A DNA stretch of 64,000 bases from Diploptera punctata. Taxonomy: Eukaryota; Arthropoda; Insecta; Blattodea; Blaberidae. The notes beneath the pieces are model-generated. The model ran no database searches. It had not been told where the DNA came from and worked only from the letters and a program-made list of their open reading frames with translations. Numbering within the stretch: position 1 is the stretch's first letter; every line of letters begins with the position of its first letter. A program made the position numbers and the translations under genes. The stretch lies in NCBI GenBank assembly GCA_030220185.1, contig JASPKZ010001601.1, positions 1,054,001 through 1,118,000 of the forward strand. The letters are read 5' to 3'. This document shows positions 46,401 through 58,400 of this stretch, piece by piece.

Positions 46401-49400
46401 CTTCTGCCAAGAAACAACAATGGTTGACTAGAGGCTACTGATGCTGGAGATAAGCTCCGAAACTGCAGTCTAGAAGAAAAAAGGATATGAGGTGAGGTAA
46501 TAAAAACATTAATTTAATTACCAAAAAATAAGAATTAAATGAATCGTGATTTCTTCTTACCTCATACTTCTATGTTTTTTTAAACACAGCACTGCAGTAT
46601 CAGCGACCATCGTCACCAACCTCAGCTGTTTTCACGACTGTCAATTTTTTCTTTTGCCGATAATTATCCAAACTGCCATCTGATGTTGTTTTGAAGGAAT
46701 TATTTTCTAAACTGCCATCTGGTGTTCTTTTGAAGGAATTATTTTCTAAACTGCCATCTGTTGTATTTTTGAAGAACTTTGTAATCAAGCTCGGTTCGTC
46801 TGGAATCTCGAAGTTCATGGTTCTAGTATGGTTTTTTTGAATATATATCTTTTCCCAAACTGTTAAATCTAAAGGTTTGGATAGAAAATTGAAAAAGAAA
46901 CAAAACTTTTGAAACATCTATCCAAACCTTTAGATTTAACAGTTTCAAAAAAACCATACTAAAACCATGAACTTCGAGATTCCAGACGAACCGAGCTTGA
47001 TTACAAAGTTCTTAAAAAATACAACAGATGGCAGTTTAGAAAATAATTCCTTCAAAAGAACACCAGATGGCAGTTTGGATAATTACTGGCAAAAGAAAAA
47101 ATTGACAGTCATGAAAACAGCTGAGGTGGTGACGATGGTCGCTGATACTGCAGTGCTGTGTTTAAAAAAACATATAAGTATGAGGTAAGAAGAATTCACG
47201 ATTCATTTAATTCTTATTTTAACGTTATTTGAAGCTCACACATATTTCTGGAGATATGAAAAAAAATTGCTGTTATATGTGTAACATAAACATATTTTAT
47301 TTAAGAAACATAAATTAAAGCTTGAACAGGGACTTGAACTCTGGATTGTCTATTGTCAGAAGATGACATATATTGCATGTGACTTTTAACCTTAACAACA
47401 GCATTCATTGACACAATCATGGATGTGATATTGAATAATATTTTAATGATAAACTACAAACCCTTGTACAAAAAAACACCAGATTACGTTTATATAACAC
47501 TTTGGCTAGACCAGTGTTGACCTATGGTAGTGAAGCATGGACACTAAAAAGACAACATGAAAGCAGAATAACGGCTTGTGAAATGAGATTCATGCGCAGA
47601 ACAGCGGGTTACACCAGATGGGTTCGGAAAAGGAACACCGATATCTTAAAAGAATTGAAGACTACGCCAATTTTGGAATATATTAAACAGTACCAACTAA
47701 ATTGGAAACACCATCTTGAAAGAATGAGTTCAAATCGGATCCCCAAAGCTGTTTATAATTATATACCAAGAGGACGAAGATCAGTGGGCCGTCCTATGAA
47801 ACGCTGGAGGGAAAATTTTCTATAGGATCGTAACAGGCCTTGGCCTAATACTTGGAAGGAAGAAGAAGAGATAAACTACATGTTAACCTCTCTTCCATTG
47901 TTATACCGAGTGAATCCACAGATGATAAGTTGATGTTAGTCCATTTAACTGTTTATTATTACGACACTCATGTACTAGTTATATTGAAAAATGCAGAACG
48001 TCACTTTACAGAATCTCAAATATTGTGTGGGATGAACCCACTAGTAAAGGTAAATAAAAAAAGAATGGTAATCAATGGTAAAGAGAAAATTTTTTGCCTG
48101 AACCCAGAATCTTCAGCTTTATGTGCCTACGCTCTGACCACTGAGCTAATTCTGACTACATTCCCATCCAAGCATAAATCCTCCATTTATGCTTGGATGA
48201 GCCTTCAATTAGCTCAGTGGTCAGAGTGTCAGCACAGGAAGCTGAAGGTTTGGGGTTCAAACAAACAATGTTTGCTTACCATTGTTTAAATGTGTACATT
48301 AATTTACTTATTTGAATCATAGCAACAGCTTTAGCTTCTTAATATTAATTTAATATAATAAAAAATGGTTTAGTTTTATTATTCATTAATATTTAAAGGA
48401 AGTGACACTATGAGGTTTATTTTAATTGAATCGCTGAGTTGAAAAGGGAAGAAACTCCCAAGTACACTACTTTTTAGAAAACCTTAAAAAATTACATAAC
48501 ATCTTATAGATTTTTTCGATATTGTTATTATTAATTTCATACATCTGAATGATGGATAAATCATATTTGTAGAGAAAAATTATACGCTGTTATTATACCA
48601 TATAGCAGGATTTTAATATCATAATAAATATGGAAGTTAAAGTTAATAACTTTATACTTTAAAATTCTTTTAATATTTAAATATAACTTAAATAAAGAAA
48701 AACATCTAAATAAATCATTGTTGTTTGTTGTTGAATAAAAATGTCCCAGTAACAATTAAAGAAATTGTATTACATAACGGGTTTTTTAAAGAATGTTTTT
48801 AAAATTGTTTTAAGTCATTGTTGTCAAAATTATAAATCCTTCTGTTATAACTGTAATAAGAACACCTGCTTAACTTCATATTTTTAAATAAAAGTATACT
48901 AAACTCTGATTGGATGTTAAAACAATTAATTTTTTGATTTAACAAATCAAATTTAAACATTATATTAACCAATAGAATTTAAAATATAACATCATGTGAT
49001 GTAATAATGTTCTTTAAAATTATTAAAAGAATTACCTAGTCATTCTGCATACAACTTCCAACAAAGATAGAAGCAAGAAGAGTTCTCAAGATAAAATGTA
49101 ATATTTAATACAAGAAGAATAGTTGATTCAAGAAAAGAAAAGAATTTATTTTAATTGACAGTGAAGAATAATACCACTTAAATTTACTTAATCGCTGGGA
49201 ACCTACAAAATTAATAAATTTATAACTATTTCTACAAGAATCAGTTATTAGTGTTTTTTAAAGTGTTTTCCTATCCTGTGTACCAACTTCTCACCTTGAG
49301 AAGAGAATCCGGCTCTACCGAAAATCAAACCCAACCTGAACCTGTAATTCTTTTTTTTTTTTTTTTTTTTTTTTTATTATTTTTGGACACCAGTCGCTCT

Positions 49401-52400
49401 TCAAAATGTTACTATAACATCGGGCATGAAGAGAGATAGCTGCTTCAAAACATCGCCACAACTTGGGGAAAGAATTACTTCTTCAACCGGGTTCAAGTCC
49501 CGGTCTGCTCGTATAATTTTTCTCTTCAAATATGATCTTATAGCTTACTCTGACAAATAGATCCTCTGCTTTTTTATGCAAAAAGTGATAAAAGTATTGT
49601 TCATTTAACATCACTTATGGTTAATGAACATTTTCCAAAGGATGGCAAAGATAAGCAAGTAATTAATTTATTTACAGTCTGATCATCTTACCTCAATATT
49701 AATGTTGATTTGTTCTTGGACACGTTTCAAAACAATTCTGTTTTATTGTCAGCTTGATCAGACTGTAAGTAAATTAACTAAAATAACCTCAAGATATCAC
49801 TTCCTTCTTCTTCTTCCTTCCAAGTATTAGGCCAAGGTCTTTTACGATCCTATAGAAAATTTTCTCTCCAGCTTTCATAGGACGGCCTAGAGACCTTCGT
49901 CCTAAAATTAAATGTTAAGCAAGTAATACCCAAAAATGTGATTCTTGATGTATTTGAAAAACGAAGAAAGTTCATTCCCTTTGAAGAGTGATAAAACACA
50001 TATGTACTATAGAAATTATGAATTCTTGTTGTATTTGAATTCCCTGTAAGCAGAGGATCAATATTCTAATTGGTTAAAAATTAGTTAGAGTTAGCTATAA
50101 GAAGGGGGCCGCCGTAGCATAGTGGTTAAGGCACTGAGCTACAAAGCTGGAGGGTCAAGGGTTCAAGTCCCGTTGGGGTCAGGATTTTTAAACTGACCCA
50201 AACCCTTTGGTGGCACTATGGCCCTGGGGTCGACTCAGCCTCTAATGGAAATGAGTACCAGACTCTTGTTCTGGAGTAAAGGCGGCCGTCACGCAGGGCT
50301 GACATAAAGTGCCGATTGTCTAGAAAAAAGTGGGAGCCTTAACCTCCTACTACCCCAAGGGCCTCCGGGCCTGTTGTGGGATCACTTTACTTTACTTTAG
50401 CTATAAGAAGTTATGTAGTTTTTTTTAGGTTTTCTTAAAAGTAAGGTACTTGGAGTTTCTTCCCTTTTCAACTCAGCGATTCAATTAATATATTGAGTCA
50501 GATTTTTACGACTTGATTCATATTTATGCATAGGTGTCTACTAATATGAGGTGAGTCGTAAAAATGTAACTCAATATATGAATTAATTTTATTAAAATGA
50601 TTGAGGGCCCAAGTTGTATAGTAAGGCTTACCATTTGGATCTGTTACCCATTTAAAATACCTTAATCTTCAATTAATAAAATATAATGGCGCATTATATT
50701 TATTCCTTCAATATTATAGCTGATGACAATCTCTACAATTAACAAAATAAGCATTAAAAATTACCTGAAATAATTTTCTTCCATTCCATTTTTTTTTTCA
50801 GTCGACTGCCATATTGGATACAATCTTTTATTCCAAAATTATTTTATGTGACTGAAAAGGCCTGGAACTACTATCCATTCACAATTACAGGTAATGGTAT
50901 GCAATAATTTTTTTTGCACAATTCAGTTATTATTAATAAGAAAAAATATAATTCGTGAAAATTTTGATAAAGTTACCAAGTTGTATTTGTAGTTATTAAT
51001 TAATAATTAATCACTGCTGTAAAAAGTTAACATTTGTTTTTAAATGAGCTGTGACATTGTGCACTAACCAGCTGGAAATACTCATATCTCAAGTATTTGA
51101 ACCCATGTTATGAAGAATACACTACTCACTGGCACTATTGAACCGGGAGGATCATGGTCATGTGGAATTATGAGGATCAAAACATTCCTTAATTACTGAA
51201 GATAATTTCTTAGTTGGCAGCCTTATTTTCTTTTGAAAGATAAAGAATCTATGTTTTCCCACTTTTATAGGAATAAATCACTATGAGGTTTAATTTAACC
51301 TCACAATTGATCTTCTAGGTAGATCGCGATTTTGGGTTCATGGCGAACCCATCTTCAGTACTATTTTTCCAACTGATGTTATGTCGATCGGAATAACCAC
51401 TTCTTCCCTCTATTGGTGGACCGATGAACCTCTGGATCAGTTCAGAATTCACAGGAATTTCGAAGTTCATAAGTTTTTCTTTGTTTTTCTGAATGTGGAT
51501 TTTTTCCCAAACTGTGAGTTCTTTTTGTTTATCTATTTATTTAATTAGACTGACTTTTAATTCAATTAAATGTTTTTCAGTCCAATCATGAGCAGCTACT
51601 GCTGACTTTCCCACTTCTCCATTATAAACTAACTAACTCGCTGGCACTATCGAACCCGTAGGTTCATGGCTGCACAGATATAAGATCTCCATACATCCCT
51701 ATCCTGAGCCAATGTTTTCCAATCATCCCCTGTATAATCTACTTCCCTCAAATCATAGTTAATGTTATTCTCCCACCTCATTCTTGGTCTACCAACTGGG
51801 CGTTTTCCCCTCTAGTTTTCCTACATGAAGCTTCCATGCACGTCTCTCATTCCCCATTCTTGCCACATGTCCTGCTCATCGCAGTCTACGAGACTTAACT
51901 GTTCTCACTATATCTGGCTTCCTATAAAGACCATGTAATTTACTGTTATGCAGTCTTCTGCATTCACCTGTCTGTTCATCTCTCTTTGGTCCAAAAATTT
52001 TCCTAAGAACTTTATAAAACAAACAGAAAATATAAAATTCACTTACAATCCATTGAAACACCACAAGTTTCAAAAAATTTAATATAAGATTGGCACCGAA
52101 GAACTAATACAGCCTTAATAGGATAATTAAAATCAATAAAAATGGAAAAAATTAAAGAAGAAAACAAATCAGGAATTTATCAGATCAAATGCAGGGATTG
52201 TGACAAAATTTATATTGGAAAAACAAAAAGAAATTTGAAAACAAGGGTGAAAGTACATCTTAGAAATCTCAAAAATGATGAAGTGGAGAAGTCAGCAGAA
52301 GCTTGGTTTGGAAAACATTCAATTGAATCAAAAGCCAGTCTAATTAAATAAATAGACAAACAAAAGGAACTCACGGTTTGGGAAAAAATCCACATTTAGA

Positions 52401-55400
52401 AAAACAAAGAAAAACTTATGAACTTCAAAATTCCTGATCCAGAGGTTCATCGGTCCAACAATAGAGGGAAGGAGAAGTGGTTCTTCCGATCGACATAACA
52501 TCAGTTGCAAAAATAGTACTGCAGATGGGTTCACCCTCAACACAAAATCGCGATCTACTTAGAAGATAAATTAATTATGAGGAGAGGTATGAAACATTTT
52601 AATTTATCTTAACCCTCTGCATGCCATGAGTAAAATCTATTGTGTTAGAGATTTAAATTGTATCTGCCGATGTGATCGGCGTAGTTTAAGTATATTGTCC
52701 GGCAGGTAATGGACAGAAGCATCACAGCCGATCTAATCAGCTCACGGCACCTAAAGGGTTAATCTCTGTTTTACATTGTGATTCTACTAAATTTCATGTC
52801 ACAACAAGCCTAGCAGGTTTTTGGCTGTTTTCCTGACATTTGTCTTATCCCTATAAAAACCTCACCCAGAAAAACTGCTCCGATCGGGGATCGAACCCGG
52901 GCCCACTACGTGATAAGGCAGCATGCTACCTCGAGACCACAGCGGTGGACATTTATTTTATATACCCTTATTAATTTTACTGCTGGGATGCCCCTGGGTT
53001 TCAAAGTTAAGTGAGCAGAAAATTGCCCACCCTTCTTATAGTCCGTGAGGGCTAAAGTGTCTAGAATATTTTAGAAAGAGAAAGAGAGTACTCACCATCT
53101 TTCTCACTCATTCATATATCTCTTCACGGTGACAGCGGTAGGGCAGACACTCCCTGCAGTGAACATAGATCAGTGGTGGCATTCCTTCTTCTAAAGACTA
53201 ATTTTACACTAATATAATATCTCACAAACTACAAACGAACTCTGAAACAGTCGCCACTGACAAAAAATATGTGAACAAAAGTGACTGGGCGTAAGTGGGG
53301 GTGGAGTTTTTCTAGCATTCCTAAGTAATTTTACAAGGGTAGCCCATTATAGAACACATGTCACACAGGTGTCTAGCGAAGGGTGGAAGAACAATTCTAG
53401 ACAAGGATAGCAGAAATCATGCCAACTTACAACTTTTACACTATAGTTGGTGCCTATGTTTATATTATATTGTAAGTGAATTTGATTATTATATAAATTA
53501 ATTGTGTTATGTTTTGTTTTCATGTGCTTCTTCCATTTTCTGATTGAAACAGAATACACTGTAAGTACTTATTCTCATGAATCATAATTAATGTTTATAG
53601 TTTCTGAAAAATACGACTGTTGTTTTAAAATTATATATATTTTTTTTTCAGTGTTCGTTTGTTCCCAAATTCAGCATATCCATCAAGACGAAATATGAAA
53701 ACAACAACGGAAGTACAGAAAATGTAAGTTTTGTTTGATGTTCAGATAATTAGTTTCAAAACATTGACTTACGTATCTGTTACTATCTTGTTGCAATGGA
53801 TTCTTTACCATGAAACTTATTATTGGAAAACACAGGACTTGGCTCAACTATAGATTAGTTCTCACGATGCTACACCATGCAATATTCATGACACTGTTGC
53901 ACTATTTACTTTTTCCATTTCTACTAACATCTTCTTCTTCCTTCCAAGTATTAGGCCAAGGCCTGTTATGATCCTATAGAAAATTTTCCCTCCAGCATTT
54001 CATAGGATGGCCCAGAGATCTTCATCCTCTTGGTATATAATTATAAATAGCTTTGGGGATCCGATTTGAACTCATTCTTTCAAGATGGTGTTTCCAATTT
54101 AGTTGGTACTGTTTAATATATTCCAAAATTACTAACATTTCCTACTATTTTAACATTTTCTAACAATTCTGGAAGGATCATGTCTCAAGAATGGCTAGAT
54201 CCAGGATCCCCAAGGCAATAATGAACTACTGTCCAAATGGGAAACGGTCACTTGGTCAACCTATGAAAAGATGGCACGAAAACCGCTTTCTCAGGCCGTA
54301 ACAGTTCTTCTAGGACTAATACCTGGCAGGATGATGATGACGATGATCTAACAATTCTTAAAATATTTTTTCAATTGTTAAATATTTATTTATTTATTTT
54401 TTTTCAAATGCCCCAGGTTTGTCTTTTGACATTCCTGGTTTCTCTCCTGGCATGGCGTACTTGTAACCCAGTTCTGAGGTTTGGGCGCCTGGAAGGCGGG
54501 ATTACATTGCCCTGATGATATGATGGGTGATGATGATAGTGGTGCGCCAGGAGAGTCCCTGATCCTAAGCTTAACCTAAGATAAATATGAATGATGATGA
54601 TTGTGAATGACATAGCATGATTTCGGGACCGTTTTGTGCCTTAAATTTTTCCTGACATTTGTCTAACAGGTGAATAAAAACCCCGATAAAAACCTCATCC
54701 AGAAAAACTGCCCCGACCAGGGATTGAACCCGGGCCCACTGCATGACAAGGCAGCACACTACATCGAGACCACAGCGATGGACAGGTATACATATGGCTC
54801 ATCTAAAGTCACTAGGAACTTCCATTTATCACCCTTGACGATGATATTCATACCGATTTCTTACTATTTTCGGTAGAATTTTTTAACACTCACCTCATAT
54901 TGTTCTTCTTATTTGACTATAAACTAGTTTCAGAACATGGTTTCACTGTTTCATTCCTCAGTATCAGCATGACCATTGTTCTGTTGTCTTGAAGTGAGAT
55001 ATGCCTTCTTCAATGTGTCGAGATAAGAGCTTGTGAACCAGCCGTTATCCCACTTCTCTAAGTTTAAGGGCCGCATGCAAATACATTAGTCTCTACTCAA
55101 ATTACTTCCAATCACTGGTGAGTCTGAGACCTCACCCGTGAGCAAGTGCAAAGATCGAATTATCTAAACCCACTAACTGGGTCCATTCATGAACGTTGTC
55201 GTTTTCTTAATAATCTGGCAAGAAATTACTCAGAATTATCAGCGATAAAACCACTTCTGTTATTTTCGTCTGCTAGAGGAACGCATTTACGCTTGCGTCC
55301 CACAAATAAAACCGTTGATGTCTGCATCGTGCGATATTATGCCGATTCTCCTGTTCTTCCAGTTGAATTATTTGGTAGACTCTATCAATTCCTCTTATTA

Positions 55401-58400
55401 TTCCTTATTTATACTTGACTTTTTTTTTTCATAATTCAAATATATTTAAATATTTAACTTTTGCAGGGTAAAAAACACTATGAAGTTTAATTTAATTCTT
55501 ATATTTAATGTGTATCCTTTCTCCAGTGTCTGAATTTAGATCCAGAGTTGCTGATAGAAAGACAAGTAGAACAACTTGATATTGCATATGATGAAGTTAA
55601 TCCTAAACATTATAAGGAAGAAGAGGTAAGACTTAGAAATTCTTATTAGTTTTTAGTTGTAAGACATGAAGGTTGTAAATTAACACTGTTAATAGTGAGT
55701 GGAGAACATATTTTTAACGACTCACCTCATATAATTACATCACAATTATATGAGGTGAGTTAAAAATATGTTCTACACTCACTATTAATGATATAACCTC
55801 ATAATGTTTACTTCCCAATGTTAATTTAAATATAAAATTAACACTATATTAAATTAATGTTGGGAAGTAAACATTATGAAGTATTAAGTTATGTAGATAG
55901 GAAATAAGACTATGAGGTTTTTTAATATTGTAATCAAATGGTAAAGAGAAAAATTTATGCCTGAACCGGGAATCGAACCCCGAACCTTCAGCTTTCCGTG
56001 CTGATGCTCTAACCATTGAGCTAATCCAGGCTTCCTTCCCATCCAAGCATAAATCCTTCCTTTACCTTAATGTCTTGGTCCCACATTCAAATGCTATGAA
56101 TCATCATTCACAAATACACAATGAATGGCTTCAGAAGCATAAATTTTTCTCTTTACCATTTGATTACAATAATTTAGTAGTGTACTTTAATATACTTATT
56201 TCAATCATAGTAACAGCTTTAGCTTCTTAATATTAATTTAATTTTTTAATATTGTTTATTTTTTATTTCACTCACCTCATACTTCATAACTCCTAGCATA
56301 TCCAGGGTTTCGTCACATCCTTTGTGACATTCTCAATGCTGTGTCACGTTCACAACTGACGTCCGGCTGCCTTCTATCCTGCAGACTGACCTCCGCGCCA
56401 TCTGATGGCTGACCGACGAACTTCCAAATCAGTCCTCTCTCCTTATAACCGGGTATTTCAAAATTCATAGTTGTATTTTCATTCTTGCATATGTAAATTT
56501 TTTCCAAAATTGTGATTTCCTTCGGTTTTTCCAATTGTTTGAGTAATTTTGTTTTGGTTTCTATTCTATGTTTTCTGACCAGGCATATGCAGCTATTGCA
56601 GATTTTTCTCCATGGAGAAACAGAAAAATCTGCAATAGCTGCACATGCCTGGTCAGAAAAACATAGAATAGAAACCAAAACAAAATTACTCAAACAATTG
56701 GAAAAACCGAAGGAAATCACAATTTTGGAAAAAATTTACATATGCAAGAATGAAAATACAACTATGAATTTTGAAATACCCGGTTATAAAGAGAGAGGAC
56801 TGATTTGGAAGTTCGTCGGTCAGCCATCAGATGGCGTGGAGGTTAGTCTGCAGGATAGAAGGCAGCCGGACGTCAGTTGTGAACGTGACACAGCATTGAG
56901 AATGTCACAAAGGATGTGACGAAACCCTGGGTCTGCTAGGAATTATGAAGTATGAGGTGAGTGAAATAAAAAATAAACAAAATTATAAAACATGTACGAG
57001 GTGTGTTTTTAAAGTAAGTTCTGTTTTGAGTTATAGCCATTGCATCGCTGCTATTGTAATTTTGCGCATGCATGTTTACTTTTTCAGTCCTCAGGCGAGC
57101 TGGACATGCAGTTTCAGAGCTTCAGTCCATGTGAGAGGTTTGTTGTGTTCAGTTGAAATGTTTAAAGTGACTGAGCATCCGCCCGCCCGCCGACTGTGAG
57201 ATACGGTCTGTTATCCATTTCTTGAATGCGAGAAACATCAAACCAGCTGACATTCATCGTCAACTTTGTGAGGTGTATGGTGAAGATGCCTTTAGTGGTG
57301 GAATGGTCAGGAGATGGGTTAGGAAGTACAATGAGAGCCGATGAATAGTGTATTGGTCAGCCATCTTCGATCAATGATGATTTGGTGCGTGCTGCCAATG
57401 AAAAGATTCGTGAATACAGGAGGGTTCACAATTTCTTCGCTTTCCTTGAATTTTCCACAATTGACAAGGAGTGTTCTCTACAAAATTGTGACAGATTGAT
57501 TACAATATCGAAAATTGTGCTCATGATGGGTACCCAAGATGCTCACCGAGGAACACAAAACCAAACGAGCTTCCAATGCATTGAGCTTTCTCACACGTTA
57601 CAGTGAACAAGGCTATGAGTTTCTTGACCATATCGTGACAGGTAATGAGACTTGGGTGTCTCATCTCACATGACACCTGAATCGAAGCAGCAGTGCTTGG
57701 AATGGAGGCACACTGCATTGCCAAGGAAAAAGAAATTCAAACAAACCATGTCAACAAGCAAGATCATGTGCACTGTTTTTGGGACAGAAAAGGATTCCTA
57801 TTCATCAAATTCTTGTCTTGGGGTGAAAACATTAATAGAGAAACCTATTGTCAGACCTTGAAGAAACTCCGTCACACAATTCAGAACAAGAGACGTGGGA
57901 TGCTGACTGACGGAGATGTGTTGCTCGGCCACACACAGCTCGTGACACCCAAAATCTCATCACCAAAATTAGATGGGAACAAATTGACCATCCCCCTGCA
58001 GCCCGGATTTGGCTCCGGGTGACTTTCATGTCTTCCTGCACCTCAAGATGTTCCTCAGTGGCCAATGTTTTGATGGTGACGTTGAAGTGAAAACAGTAGT
58101 ACTGGAATGGTTCACATCGCAGGAGGGTGGATTCTACAATGAGGTATAGAAAAACTTGTGCCCCGACTTGATAAATGCCTCAATAATGATGGACACATGT
58201 AGAAGAGACCAGCCTTTCTGCTAAATATTGGAGTGCAAGAGAGCGAATGATTTCATTATCAAGTGCTCGACATTAGATACCAACCAACCATAATGATGGA
58301 CATTACGTTGAAAAGTAATTGAAATGTGGGGAATACAATGCAATGAAAATGGTTTGTAAATGTCTTCCCATTTAATTACTACAGCCTTTTGAAACTTACT

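Larger units (their letters stand above)
48395..50585. repeat. long interrupted inverted repeat with Penelope-type ends
   Basis: TTAATTGAATCGCTGAGTTG with AAAAGGGAAGAAACTCC at about 48422-48462 is mirrored at about 50448-50490. AGTGACACTATGAGGTTTAT is the outer block on the left. The interior (about 2 kb) holds unassigned AT-rich sequence, a poly(T) run, another hairpin, a LINE tail and a SINE. The end 50545-50570 has ATATGAGGTGAGTCGTAAAA. Confidence 0.55.
51265..52600. mobile_element. 1.3-kb Penelope palindrome with a LINE inside
   Basis: The left arm (51290-51630, - strand endonuclease tail) and right arm (52100-52600, + strand) are mirrored. The right arm starts with a fairly complete GIY-YIG domain. 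The LINE copy at 51633-52030 lies between the arms. The ribozyme-like block has AAAA in place of GAAA in both arms (CACAAAATCGCGATC and complement), a change inherited by both. Confidence 0.8.

Noticed and set aside
47852..48289. 145-codon frame as a gene
   Set aside because: It runs from a LINE tail through unassigned sequence into a tRNA-like repeat, so it is a chance reading frame.
55146..55418. 90-codon frame as a host gene or exon
   Set aside because: It lies in rdgB-beta intron 5, has no recognisable family motif and is not flanked by splice sites that fit the gene.
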